A stretch of DNA of 64,000 nucleotides from contig CM062217.1 in the NCBI GenBank assembly GCA_031216445.1, positions 25,734,001 through 25,798,000 of the forward strand, in the 5' to 3' direction. Positions within the stretch are counted from its first letter, which is position 1, and every line of letters begins with the position of its first letter. Shown in pieces: positions 11,925 to 19,648 of this stretch. Source of the DNA: Lateolabrax maculatus. Lineage: Eukaryota; Chordata; Actinopteri; Acropomatiformes; Lateolabracidae. A model generated the notes under the pieces. That model was given only the letters and a program-made list of their open reading frames with translations. It ran no database searches and was not told the origin of the DNA. The position numbers and the translations under genes were made by a program.

Positions 11925-14900
11925 CCCTTGTACAACTATCTTTGTGAGAATCAGTTTGAGTTTTAGACCATGGGTGTGAGGACAGTTTTTGGAAAGTGAG
12001 GACATTTTGGCTGGTGCTGACTTTCTGAGACACCTGCAATGGGCTGTTTTGGGGTTAAGACTTGGTTTTCAGGTTCAGGTTAGAATTAAGTTTAGGTTAA
12101 GGTTAAGGTAAGGGTTGGGATCAGGCATTATGTCAATGAATGTCCTCACAAGTATAGCTGTAAAAACGTGTGCGTGCGTGTGTGTGTGTGTGTGTTGGCT
12201 TTCTAATATCACATGTATAGAGATGTTATTTGTAATATATATTGCTGCTGTCTGCTCTCATCTCTGGGTGATTTGAAGCTAAAAAAAACCAAGGCTGTTT
12301 TTAGGTTTCAATATTGTGTTGTAATGGTATTATATAGTTTGGAATTGTAAAAGATGTATTCTAGACAGGGTCTGAGTGTTAGAGAATTTGAGGAATTCTT
12401 TGGGACTGTCCACTGATACTACATGAACGAATGTGATGAATTTACACAGACTTGTAAAGTGAAAGTTCTGTGGGCAGAACCGAAGACCTAAATAGATTTT
12501 GAAAGGTGAGCTGAGCGTAGGAGCAAACCTAAATCTTTTAGCATGGCCATAGAAAGGAACTCCATGAGATTAGCCTTGTTTTCTTTAATCTGTCTACTTT
12601 TTCAGTACTTTAAGTAGCCAGAAAACTCTTTGCTCTGCCTACTTTAAGATATCATTCTCATGTCTGTGTGTATGTAGGGAGCTGCAGTCAGGATGTGATT
12701 AGCTTAGCATTAAGACTGGAAGCAGGTGGGAATTAGTGCACTTTAAAGGGTGTTGGTTCTCTATTTTTGACAATATTTGCATTTTTTCTCATTAATTTTA
12801 GAATTGATACTTAAATGAATAAAGTCTTGATGAAAATCATGTTTTCATTACTTTATTGTGATATTGTCTTCATACAGATATATATCTATATGCATACATT
12901 TTTCTTTTTACTGTACATATTTGAATCAGATTACCAAAACAGCTGAAACTGTTCCTTCTCTTAGGGACATTTCTCGGGGGTACGAGGCGATTCCTATCAC
13001 CTGTGTTAATGGTGTCGACAGTGAGCCGTGCCCTGAAAACTTTAAATACATACCAGACAACTGTGTCACCTCCCCACTGAACATAGACAAGGACATCACT
13101 CACTTACAGGTGAGACTTCAGCTCTTTGTAACTTCTACATTTATTACAGTGCTCTAAAGAAGGCGCACATTTAATATCTCTGTGTGTATTTAGAGAATAA
13201 CTCTGGTGATATTTTATGGTTTTCTTATTGTCAGCAAATCCCATACTTAAGCCTGATATGTTACTCATCTGTGCCATAGCGCTCCATCGTTGGCCAACAA
13301 TATTTGATAAAAACTACAGTGACCAGCTGTTACTGAGCCTTTAAAAAAAAAAAAATTAACTCAAGCCCTGTCCTTTTACCTGGTGCTGCTGCAACCTTTG
13401 CGTTACTGTGACATATTCACTTCAGACTTGTGCCGCGTTGGAAGTGTTACAGAAATGTTATCCGGTCTAACCCATTAAAATTGCCACCGTATATTCAACA
13501 TCAATTTGTCATTGTTTTCAGCTGTGCTGTTTCCAATTTCCACTGAGGCTGTCATGTTATGTACGTTAAATTACATCAAAAATAGTCAAGTCAATTTTAT
13601 TTGTATAGCGCCAAATCATACAAAAGTTATCTCAAGACATTTTTCACATAGAGTAGGTCTAGACCATACTCTTTAAAATATTATTTACAGAGACCCAACA
13701 GTTCCCACCATGAGCAGCACTTGGTGACAGTGGCGAGGAAAAACTCCCTTTTAACAGGTAGAAACCTCGAGCAGAGCCAGGCTATGGGTGGGCGGCCATC
13801 TGCATCGACCGAGTTGGGTTGAAAGGGGAGGAGAGAGGGGGAGAGGGGAGACAGAGCAGGAGGACAGACAACAAATCAGACTAATAATAATAACAACTGC
13901 AGCAGTGAGTGTGGAGCAGGAACATGGGGGTAGTAGACTGCAATCACAGATCCAGAATCTACAGCTGCAGAGGCAGAAACACCTGCAAAGTGGAGTTAGT
14001 AACATGTATTAGTGGGATAGGAATGCGTACAGATAGAGAGGGAGAGGAGGAGAGAGGGAGAGGAGGAGAGAGAAGCTCAGTGCATCATGGGAAATCCCCC
14101 GGCAGTCTAAGCCTATAACAGCATAACTAAGGGATGGTTCAGGGCTCACCTGAGCCAGCCCTAACTATAAGCTTTATCAAAAGGAATGTTTTTAGCATAC
14201 TCTTAAACGAAGAGAGGGTGTCTGCCTCCCGAACTCAAATTGGGAGCTGGTTCCACAGAAGAGGAGCTTGATAACTAAAGGCTCTGGCTCCCATTCTACT
14301 TTTAGAGACTTTAGGTACCACAAGTAACCCTGCATTCTGTGAGCGTAGTACTCTAGTGGGGTAATACGGTACTATCAGCTCTTTAAGATATGATGGTGCC
14401 TGACCAATAAGAGCTTTGTAGGTGAGGAGGAGGATTTTAAATTCTATTCTGGATTTTACAGGGAGCCAGTGCAGAGAAGCTAATATTGGAGAAATATGTT
14501 CCCTTTTGCTAGTTCCTGTCAGTACACGTGCAGCCGCATTCTGGATCAGCTGGAGAGTCTTTAGAGACTTATCCGGGCAGCCCGACAATAAGGAATTACA
14601 ATAATCCAACCTAGAAGTAACAAATGCATGGACTAGTTTCTCTGCATCTTTTTGAGACAGGATATGCCTGATTTTTATAATGTTACGTAGGTGGAAGAAG
14701 GCAGTCCTTGAAGTCTGTTTTATATGGACATTAAAGGTCCTGATCAAGGGTTACTCCTTGATACTGTGTCAAATAACACAGTAATGTGAGATAAAAGGTC
14801 CAAAATGTCATAATACCTGACTTCTAATAGCTCTGATTGTGTCATTCAGCACTGCAGCTGTACAGATGACTGCTCATCCAGTACTTGCATGTGTGGTCAG

Positions 14901-17900
14901 CTCAGTCTGCGATGTTGGTATGACAGTGTAAGTTCACACGCACACACACGCAAAAATGCAAATTAAGTTTAGATTTGATTTCTAATTTCAGTTAATTTTT
15001 TGTAATGTCAAAAATGTATTTCTAGCTAGTGATTAAGAATCAAACATATGGCTCTCTGAAAGCAGCAGATAATTAATTTTGTAGCGTGTATCTCTGTGCT
15101 TCTGTAGGAGGGTCGATTGCCACTGGACTTCTGTCAGCGGGAGCCCCCCGTGCTGTTTGAGTGTAACCACGCCTGCTCATGCTGGAGGACCTGCAGGAAC
15201 CGAGTGGTCCAGAACGGCCTCAGGTGACCTATTCCACTTTTTGAGGTTATGCGGCTCCTCATCTCATAGCATAGTTGTACCATTCCTCCCTCATATACTA
15301 CTGCATTTCCTGCTGTAAATGCCCCTTTGGTGTCCAGGGGGAAAGATTTTTATATGATGCAACAGGAGAAGTTAGATCAGCAATATAGCTCCAATGTGGT
15401 TAGTTGGAGTTTTTTTTAGTTGGCTGCATGGCCATCAGGTGAACAGTTAAAGCCCCTATTTCAAGTGTCTCTTAACAGGATGAAATCAAGATGCTGTTTA
15501 ATACACTTTCATTCACACTTAAACACATGTACTGTATGTGTTTTCATTTGCAAATCTGATCTATCTTGCTTTTACAGTGCTTGGTGCAAATCATAGTTAG
15601 TCCAAAGGGTGTTTTTGAGCTGCAGATAAATTACAGTAAGGCTGACTGGCTGCACATTATTCCATCAGTGTTACATAGTTTTAATATCTATGGATTAAGC
15701 AGAAACACAAAGGACTGGGCTACTTCCAGCGACCGCATACAGACATAGGCCCTGTTTACACTTGTCATTTCAAGTGTCTTATATCCAAATGTGATTTAAT
15801 ACACTTTTATTCAGTTTAATAAACTGTTTACACAGCCACATACTGTATATGCATCACAGAACTGATCCGGGATTAGATAAACTACACCACACCTTGTATG
15901 ATAGGCCTTTTTGGGGGATGACATTACAATGACATTTCAAAATGTCTGGTTTGTAAAGCCCATTTTGAAATGTATGTGTTGAAATTGACTCAGTGTGCTG
16001 CTTCTTTAATGAGGCAGAGAGAGTAGAGACTAATTTCAGTGTAACCTGAGCTGCTGTTGTCGCGAGGGACAGATCCTGAAATTTGCCATTTCCACTGACC
16101 GACTCTTTCTGACGTAGGACTGTCAGTCTGTGTAGATGCAGCAGGTCTGTAACCAGATTTCTCCCCTGCCCCGACCTAATTTAGAAACATGGCTTTCTGA
16201 TTATAACTGGGATCTGTCCTGAGGTCCTAGATTAAAGATAGTGATGTTTGGCATGCTTGGACATGTTCACAAACTGACAAACTGAGTTGGTTAAGATTGG
16301 CCGGCTTACCAAAGAAAAGAGAGTCTGTTTCAGTCTCTGCTCTAACAGGTAGTGTGGCGGCGTGGCACAGGCTGTATGTTCTTTACCCTTGAGTGTATAA
16401 GAATATGTAAATAAATAAATGAAATAAAGCATTAAAAGTGTTCAACGGGGGAAAAACTTATTTAGTCTTCTAGAGGTGACTTTGTGTTCCATAGCCTGAC
16501 TTTAGATGGGCTTTTTGAAAATACGAGAACTGGTTTTATGTAATTTTATTAATTGCAAATTAATAATGAATTAAATCCTGCTTTAAAACCTAATCTTGTG
16601 CCCTTAAAATCTTAAAATTTTAGTTCACTTTGTGCTCACATGGTTACTGTTATTCCTAAAAACTTAGCATTTAATCAAACTGCCTCAAACTAATTGACAC
16701 ACAATAAACGTTGGTACCTCAGCAGAGGAATACTGGTTGGTTTATTGGTGACTTGATGGGAACCTAGAGGTGTATGTATGTACGCTGTGTACATACAAAG
16801 GACATGGCTGGCAGGCAGTGGAAAAGGGACTCAATTCTCTCTTCCACAAAAAGGATTAGCTCTTAGTTGTTTTTCTCTCTTTAAACTGTGTTTTCTTGAA
16901 TAGAATCAATGTAATGTTTTGGTCTTAGTGTTCCTGTCGGCTGGTGGATGAGATAATTGCCTTGTTGTTGTTTGTTTCAGAGTGCGGCTGCAGCTCTTCA
17001 GAACACAGAAGATGGGCTGGGGAGTGAGGGCCATGCAGGATATCCCTCAAGGAACATTCATTTGCGAGTGAGGACAGGCTCTCATAAGAGAAACAACTCA
17101 ATTCAGTTTTTTCCAGCATGAAATATTGAAAAGAAAAAGTGACCCCTCCCCCCCCAATGCTTTCAGGTATGTCGGGGAGATCATCACTGACGCAGAGGCC
17201 GACAAAAGGGAGAATGACTCTTTCCTCTTCACCCTGGACAATAAGGTGATTGAATGAGTTTATATGATTTTTTATTTTTTCATCAACCTGGACGTTCTGT
17301 GAGGTGAGAAGAAAATCCTGCATACAGAATGCTCAGTACTGCTTTGGAGATGATTCTATTTCATTTCACCAGTGACCATATTGACCCCATGACTCGTATT
17401 CATCAAGTGTCTCAGAATCACTCCTGAATCCTGCTGAAAGTTATAAAGCATTGCATATTTATATTTATATTTATAGAAATCAGTTTAGGCACTGCACTGA
17501 TTTTCACCAAGGAGAGTGGTGACTCCTAGAGTGAGTGTGATGTTGCTGTTTTCTGATATTATCAGTAGAAATTATTCTAATGCACATTATGTTTACAAAT
17601 ATACAGTATGTTTCCACAGTTGCAGTAAAAAAAAGAAAATAGTAAAATTGGTATGGGTTTTTTTCTAGTAGTTACAAAGGTTATATATGTAAAAACATAC
17701 AATGCCAAAATGAATACTTACCAATATAGAATTAACATAGACTGCAAGTAAACATGGGTTAGCCACGTGATTGTCTTAAAAAATAAAAAAATAAAAAATA
17801 ATAGAAATGTATAGAAATTAAAATAGTAGGTAATTTAACTCAGCTACATGATTATCCTATCAGCCCTATCCAACCACATCATTTTACAAAGCCTATAATA

Positions 17901-19648
17901 GTGCCACATCTGACATGGAGTTAAATCACGTCATAGGTTCGCAACACATTTCTCCTCCTACAGAATTGACTCCTCTGGGCCTCTACTAAACATCAGCACC
18001 GATACGAGTCATTTTTTTTATGTCTTTCACATTTTAGTTAGGAAAAGTGATAAAATGCTTTTACTACCAGTCCTAAAAGTATTGTAAGTAAAAGAATTTG
18101 TGGCCAGTGAGCGATTTGCGAGTCTTATAAAATACGGACCCACAGTCCAACAGGGTGAATCTGAGGCAACTGAAAAGAAAAACAAAGAGACAGCAAGCCA
18201 ACACATGGTTGTGTATACATATGTCAAACACATTACATCAAATATCAAACATACAACACTCTCATATGTGGATAGTAAGTATTTAACAAAAAATGAGCTA
18301 CGTCAAATAAATCCATCCAATAATATGCCCTGTAATCTACATTCATCTGTCATATCAAACACACTGGGTTGTGTGTAAGCAATTGTGTGCATGTGCAGTT
18401 ATGTTTGGTCATGAGGGGGCGCTGCAAAGTTGCTCATTCACACTCCGCTTGCATGTCATGCACGGTCTTTCCTCCATCAGCAACATTCTTCGTGCTTTTA
18501 CGGTCTGTGCTCTTTGGACTGTGTGCGATTGTGTGCGTCCCCTCAGGGGACCCTGCACCCAGTTTGGGAATCACCACAGTAGGTACAAATCAGGACAGGC
18601 CTGATCCCTAATGCAACAAAGGCGTTAAGACTCTCATTTAAACTCACTGGTAATTAAAGGATAATTGTGCTTAATTACAGCCTGGGGCTTATTTTTGTTA
18701 TATTTGTCCATCATTTCTATGAGCAATTTTAAAACTACTCACCAAGTTAACTGCTGAGATCTGGGAACACAGTGACGTCACTAAAGAGAGGTCTGGCAAG
18801 ACAGGTGGGAAACAAATCAACAGATTATTTGGAAGAGAAAATGAAGCTGAACGGTAAAATTATGACCCAAACTGTCCCTTGTAAACATCCATCACAGTTC
18901 ACAGACCCACTTCCCGCTTCAAGTTTGACCCTCTGTACTTACTGTAGTTGTGCGCAGTTTTCCTTTGCAATGAAGGATTATCAATGACATTTCAGTTGCC
19001 CTCACTTTCAGTTTTACCTCTAAATAACTGTTTACTAGCCCTGTGATCGTCTGAGTTCTTGTGTGTATTGCTCTGTCAAACTTGTTGTAGTGAATACAGT
19101 GTTATCAACTGATAGAAATGATAGCCATATATTACTATGAAAATAAGACCCCAGTTGTATTTTCTAGAGTTATTTTGAGTCCACCTGATTGAAGGCCGTC
19201 ACCAGGTAAACCCAAAGAGCAGGTGTGACCGTGACTCTTTTTGGTCATCATCTTGTTCAGGTGGGAGACGCACACTGCATCGATGCCAGACTCTTTGGCA
19301 ACATCGGCCGCTTCATCAACCACCTGTGTGAGCCCAACCTGCTGGCTGTGAGGGTGTTCACCATGCACCAGGATCTACGCTTCCCCAGGATAACCTTCTT
19401 CTCCAGCAGGCCCATCAAGGCTGGAGACCAGATAGGGTGAGTGACAACTTCAGCTCTGTCTACTGTCTTCCATTTCCTGTCCTGTAGAGAACTTTCACAT
19501 GGAATGTTGACATAAAGATAATAAGATGGACTGGTGTCTCTCCCTCGCCAGGTTTGACTATGGCGATCACTACTGGAGGGTGAAGAGCAAGTTCTTCAGC
19601 TGCCAGTGTGGTTCTCTCAAGTGTCGCCACTCAGTTGCTAGCAGATAG
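1312..19648 (+). CDS. ehmt1: Euchromatic histone-lysine N-methyltransferase 1 (GLP), whole gene model of 22 coding exons
   Basis: EHMT1/GLP mono- and dimethylates histone H3 lysine 9, usually as a heterodimer with G9a, and binds the same mark through its ankyrin repeats. The exons listed below total 3072 nt and join without a frame break, giving 1023 residues. Order: Ala/Pro/Ser-rich N-terminus (1-160), Lys-rich segment (about 162-185), acidic linker, cysteine-rich module (about 280-400), ankyrin repeats (about 495-765), pre-SET with nine zinc-binding cysteines (about 775-877), SET (about 878-1000) and post-SET CxCxxxxC. EHMT1 is preferred over EHMT2 because of residues such as CEPNL and KCRHS and because cacna1b lies next door. 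Which teleost duplicate (a or b) this is cannot be told. Human GLP is about 1300 residues; this model is shorter in the N-terminal third. The start ATG at 1312 has G at -3 and G at +4. Confidence 0.9.
1660..2265 (+). other. ehmt1: ehmt1 intron with a GC-AG boundary
   Basis: The intron starts GCAAGT and ends in a pyrimidine tract plus CAAAG at 2265. The interior is AT-rich and no gene or clear repeat was seen in it. Confidence 0.5.
2266..2401 (+). CDS. ehmt1: ehmt1 coding exon 2 (frame differs from the longest open frame)
   Basis: The frame beginning CCT at 2266 reads PAGRKAPLWSLTDSL and ends KPQS plus one base at 2401, before GTTAGC. It enters in phase 0 from the previous exon and leaves one base. 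That base joins CT at 2594 to give Ala-Val-Lys-Arg, matching the Ala-Val before the Lys/Arg-rich stretch of mammalian GLP. A longer open frame over the same bases does not fit either neighbour. An alternative acceptor at 2244 would add seven residues in phase. Confidence 0.55.
2594..2680 (+). CDS. ehmt1: ehmt1 coding exon 3, Lys/Arg-rich segment
   Basis: Acceptor CCTAG ends at 2593. The exon encodes VKRKKRKMGMYNLVPKKK and then AKALKQQEKA, closely matching the mammalian GLP stretch with MGTYSLVPKKK. It probably acts as nuclear-localisation or nucleic-acid-binding sequence. The donor GCAG|GTCCAT at 2681 is weak. It is chosen because it keeps phase with the next exon; a stronger-looking GTATGT at 2703 would not. 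Confidence 0.8.
2681..3779 (+). other. ehmt1 intron with a TG/TA microsatellite
   Basis: A mixed TATG/TG/TA repeat occupies about 3585-3700 and produces spurious open frames on the minus strand. No coding exon for the acidic and second basic regions of mammalian GLP was found here. Confidence 0.6.
3780..3986 (+). CDS. ehmt1: ehmt1 coding exon 4, acidic linker
   Basis: The exon encodes a Glu/Asp/Ser-rich stretch ending HVEYTELALDCLDLKAQEEL, comparable to the YMEVSLDSLDLR segment of mammalian GLP. Two acceptors lie four bases apart (CAG at 3773-3775, AAG at 3777-3779). Only the second keeps the frame from the preceding donor at 2681. The donor is CAG|GTGATA at 3987, and one base is carried to the next exon. 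Confidence 0.75.
4142..4281 (+). CDS. ehmt1: ehmt1 coding exon 5, start of cysteine-rich module
   Basis: The exon encodes LAEELPLCCCRMETPHSG and then a segment ending TCMAMESMDGM. This matches mammalian GLP around VPLCSCRMETP and NQCMATES. It directly follows a TG repeat and CAG, so the acceptor has almost no normal pyrimidine tract. The donor is ATG|GTAAAC. Confidence 0.92.
4443..4586 (+). CDS. ehmt1: ehmt1 coding exon 6, cysteine-rich module
   Basis: The exon encodes 48 residues that include LLVLCEDHRAGMVKHQCCPG and then CGLFCRA, nearly identical to mammalian GLP. The Cys/His spacing is typical of the zinc-binding, RING-like module unique to G9a/GLP. It is in phase 0 at both ends, with donor GCG|GTGAGT. 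Confidence 0.95.
4971..5269 (+). CDS. ehmt1: ehmt1 coding exon 7, end of cysteine-rich module and linker
   Basis: The exon encodes GTFMECRPYGSISHRFHRDC, then ASVLKDLTFCPHCGEDASG, closing the zinc module. A Pro/Ser/Ala-rich linker follows that is not conserved. The acceptor is CCCACAG at 4970 and the donor is GCAG|GTGACA at 5270. The upstream intron (4587-4970) ends in a common teleost repeat fragment near 4900-4940. Confidence 0.93.
5433..5516 (+). CDS. ehmt1: ehmt1 coding exon 8, linker before the ankyrin repeats
   Basis: The exon encodes RLKGEAVCAADRLPKESLES and then ILMALDDE, matching the mammalian KETLESALIALDSEK segment. The donor is GAGAA|GTAAGG, so the last codon is completed by the next exon. 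Confidence 0.9.
5617..5705 (+). CDS. ehmt1: ehmt1 coding exon 9, first ankyrin helix
   Basis: The exon encodes KKVKYPTRQLYISAKQGELQ and then KVIHLL, matching QLYFSARQGELQKVLLML of mammalian GLP, the entry to the ankyrin domain. The acceptor is TTTTAG at 5616 and the donor is CTGG|GTAACT. Confidence 0.93.
5810..5916 (+). CDS. ehmt1: ehmt1 coding exon 10, ankyrin repeat
   Basis: The exon encodes VDGKDPNLLVEGQNKRTPLH and then AAAAEGHQEVCHMLVQ, a canonical ankyrin repeat with the TPLHAAA turn. It ends CAG|GTGAGG in phase 0. Confidence 0.95.
5930..6523. mobile_element. MITE-like element, copy 1 of a two-copy family
   Basis: The left end reads GGGCCTGTATTTATCAAGTG and continues TCTCAGAG. The reverse complement of the right end (about 6497-6523) reads GGGTCTGTTTTAATCAGCCA and continues TCTCAGAATC. 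These form imperfect terminal inverted repeats. No transposase frame is visible. A relative with similar ends lies at about 17391-18140. The rest of this intron (to 7127) holds no other clear element. Confidence 0.5.
7128..7250 (+). CDS. ehmt1: ehmt1 coding exon 11, ankyrin repeat
   Basis: The exon encodes AGANLDMFDEEQRTPLMAAC and then ENNHLDTVKYLLRAGAAVSHK, matching mammalian GLP. The acceptor (ACATGTAG) follows a TG-rich stretch and lacks a good pyrimidine tract. The donor AAG|GTGGGT is followed within 20 bases by a long CA repeat. Confidence 0.95.
7261..7329. repeat. (CA)n microsatellite just after an exon
   Basis: An almost pure CA dinucleotide run of about 30 units, with CGCG interruptions at its left end, lies 10 bases after the donor of ehmt1 coding exon 11. 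It creates the Cys-Val and His-Thr open frames on both strands, which are not genes. Confidence 0.97.
8461..8761. mobile_element. 297-bp MITE with about 41-bp terminal inverted repeats and TA target duplication
   Basis: The left end (from 8463) starts AAGGAGTACTTTGCCAATTT; the reverse complement of the right end (from 8759) starts AAGGAGTACTTTGCAGATTT. Similarity continues to ATCATT, about 41 bases with a few mismatches and one gap. Both sides have TA (8461-8462 and 8760-8761), as expected for a Tc1/mariner-type insertion. No protein is encoded, so it is non-autonomous. It sits in the intron before ehmt1 coding exon 12. The remainder, 7330-8460, shows no gene. Confidence 0.8.
8950..9051 (+). 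CDS. ehmt1: ehmt1 coding exon 12, ankyrin repeat
   Basis: The exon encodes [20 protein letters not shown] and then HHLLSKASKYINCQ (34 codons). It matches the mammalian segment containing [20 protein letters not shown]. The acceptor is CATCCCAG at 8949 and the donor is CAG|GTAAAG. Confidence 0.94.
9166..9270 (+). CDS. ehmt1: ehmt1 coding exon 13, ankyrin repeat with methyl-lysine cage residues
   Basis: The exon encodes DDGGWTPITWAIEYKHKELV and then HLLLARGADVNIRDK. In mammalian GLP the two Trp and the Glu of the GGWTPMIWATEY motif line the pocket for H3K9me1/2, and all three are kept here. The donor is AAG|GTCAGT. Confidence 0.96.
9313..9357. repeat. (CA)n microsatellite
   Basis: About 22 CA units lie 43 bases after ehmt1 coding exon 13. 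Open frames rich in His-Thr or Cys-Val across it are artefacts. Confidence 0.97.
10020..10470. repeat. Dispersed teleost repeat (unclassified)
   Basis: The stretch runs from the GCTAACATG/TTAGCATG motifs to GACATTGCCATCCCCAGAGC. It contains phrases I recall from a widespread fish interspersed repeat, such as ATCCATCCAGTAGATATTGA and AGAGGAAAAGTCAGGGG. A related fragment may be at about 44590-44660. No coding capacity or clear termini were seen. The intron part at 9360-10020 is AT-rich with nothing recognised. Confidence 0.4.
10585..10935 (+). mobile_element. tRNA-derived SINE
   Basis: The head carries a pol III A box (TGGCTCAGTGGTAGAGC, about 10591-10607) and a B box (GGTTTGATCCC, about 10637-10647) at tRNA-like spacing. 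An unrelated body follows, and an A-rich tail of TAAA/TAA units ends near 10935. This is SINE architecture, not a functional tRNA: there is no acceptor-stem closure. It is intronic in ehmt1 on the sense strand. Open frames on the minus strand here are incidental. Confidence 0.8.
11276..11430 (+). CDS. ehmt1: ehmt1 coding exon 14, ankyrin repeats
   Basis: The exon encodes EENVCLHWAALSGCGDIAQA, then a stretch with CDLNAVNVHGDSPLHVAARE. It matches mammalian ENICLHWAAFSG and HGDSPLHIAAREN. The Trp of CLHW, another wall of the methyl-lysine cage, is retained. The donor is GAT|GTGAGT; the final codon is split. Confidence 0.96.
11700..11867 (+). CDS. ehmt1: ehmt1 coding exon 15, last ankyrin repeat and linker to pre-SET
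   Basis: The exon encodes LFLSRGADVNQRNRERETAL and then a linker with SKVWTSLNTNKKL ending ERVLSR. It matches [20 protein letters not shown] and SQVWSALQ of mammalian GLP. The donor is GCAG|GTAGAC at 11868. Confidence 0.93.
11885..12195. repeat. Repeat unit bounded by TG microsatellites
   Basis: A pure (TG)n at 11885-11922 and a second at about 12168-12195 bracket about 245 bases. These contain GTCCTCAC/GTGAGGAC phrases and GGTTAAGG tandem motifs, a combination I recall from a dispersed fish repeat that carries microsatellites at its ends. It is intronic in ehmt1. The remainder to 12964 shows no gene. Confidence 0.5.
12965..13109 (+). CDS. ehmt1: ehmt1 coding exon 16, start of pre-SET
   Basis: The exon encodes RDISRGYEAIPITCVNGVDS, then EPCPENFKYIPDNCVTSPLN and IDKDITHLQ. 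It matches the mammalian lead-in to the pre-SET domain almost residue for residue. The acceptor is TCTCTTAG and the donor is CAG|GTGAGA. Confidence 0.96.
13588..14760 (-). mobile_element. 5'-truncated L2/CR1-type LINE fragment with reverse-transcriptase C-terminal region
   Basis: On the minus strand, 14747-14235 encodes 170 residues with LVHAFVTSRLDYCNSLLSG, LIQNAAARVLTG and ASLHWLPVKSRIEFKILLLT. This is the conserved end of the ORF2 reverse transcriptase in fish L2/Rex1-like elements. The frame stops at 14235 (WNQLPI then TGA), yet the same frame continues afterwards with typical residues (READTLSSFK), so the TGA looks like an inactivating mutation. The 3' end is the GGCGCTATACAAATAAAATT tail (about 13590-13620). 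It lies antisense in the ehmt1 intron and is dead because of truncation and the stop. Confidence 0.85.
14850..14927 (+). CDS. ehmt1: ehmt1 coding exon 17, pre-SET zinc cluster
   Basis: The exon encodes HCSCTDDCSSSTCMCGQLSL and then RCWYDS. The five closely spaced Cys are the first group of the nine-Cys, three-zinc pre-SET cluster. The acceptor is CATTCAG and the donor is AGT|GTAAGT. Confidence 0.97.
15108..15223 (+). CDS. ehmt1: ehmt1 coding exon 18, pre-SET end
   Basis: The exon encodes EGRLPLDFCQREPPVLFECN and then HACSCWRTCRNRVVQNGL. The last four zinc-binding Cys (ECNHACSCWRTC) are intact. The donor is CTCAG|GTGACC; the Arg codon is completed by the next exon. Confidence 0.97.
15224..16980 (+). 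other. ehmt1 intron with dispersed-repeat fragments
   Basis: No gene was seen. Stretches at about 15420-15550 and 15745-15890 share TTTCAAGTGTCT and TTTAATACACTTT phrases, suggesting two related fragments of one repeat. The open frame at 15566-15748 has no recognisable protein. Confidence 0.4.
16981..17067 (+). CDS. ehmt1: ehmt1 coding exon 19, SET N-terminal part
   Basis: The exon encodes RVRLQLFRTQKMGWGVRAMQ and then DIPQGTFICE. GWGVRA is the first S-adenosylmethionine-binding motif of SET. The acceptor is TGTTTCAG and the donor is GCGA|GTGAGG. Confidence 0.97.
17167..17245 (+). CDS. ehmt1: ehmt1 coding exon 20, SET core
   Basis: The exon completes Glu and encodes YVGEIITDAEADKRENDSFL and then FTLDNK. 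The Tyr of EYVGE that helps form the lysine channel is kept. The mammalian SYLFDLDNK reads SFLFTLDNK here, with two changes at positions lining the channel and histone groove. The donor is AAG|GTGATT. Confidence 0.95.
17391..18140. mobile_element. MITE-like element, copy 2 of the 5930-6523 family
   Basis: The left end is GACTCGTATTCATCAAGTGT and continues CTCAGAATC. The reverse complement of the right end gives GGTCCGTATTTTATAAGACT, an imperfect terminal inverted repeat. The left end resembles the element at 5930 (TATTTATCAAGTGTCTCAGA). No coding frame is present. It is intronic in ehmt1. Confidence 0.45.
18755..19110. repeat. Dispersed repeat, related to 32950-33290 and 42290-42620
   Basis: Shared phrases include GGTAAAATTATGACCC, TAAACAT.CATCACAGT, CAGACCCAC, TTACTGTAGTT and CTGATCGTCTGA-like text in the same order as at 42290-42620. 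A third, more diverged copy is near 32950-33290. No coding capacity was seen. 18360-18620, just before it, may be another repeat fragment. Confidence 0.5.
19261..19436 (+). CDS. ehmt1: ehmt1 coding exon 21, SET catalytic segment
   Basis: The exon encodes VGDAHCIDARLFGNIGRFIN, then HLCEPNLLAVRVFTMHQDLR and a segment ending SSRPIKAGDQIG. The NHxCxPN cofactor/catalytic motif is intact. The start VGDAHC corresponds to DGEVYC in mammals with the same length but four substitutions. The acceptor is TTGTTCAG and the donor is ATAGG|GTGAGT. Confidence 0.96.
19552..19648 (+). CDS. ehmt1: ehmt1 last coding exon, end of SET, post-SET and stop
   Basis: The exon encodes FDYGDHYWRVKSKFFSCQCG and then SLKCRHSVASR, ending TAG at 19646-19648. 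FDYG supplies the catalytic Tyr and the Phe that limits methylation state. CQCGSLKC is the post-SET zinc motif. The protein ends seven residues after the last Cys, whereas mammalian GLP has a tail of about 30 residues. Confidence 0.96.

Noticed and set aside
13751..14118. Open frames on both strands in the purine-rich stretch
   Set aside because: They lie in the 3' non-coding part of the LINE fragment and have no family match.
16925..17323. 132-residue minus-strand open frame
   Set aside because: It is the antisense shadow of two ehmt1 SET exons and the small intron between them.
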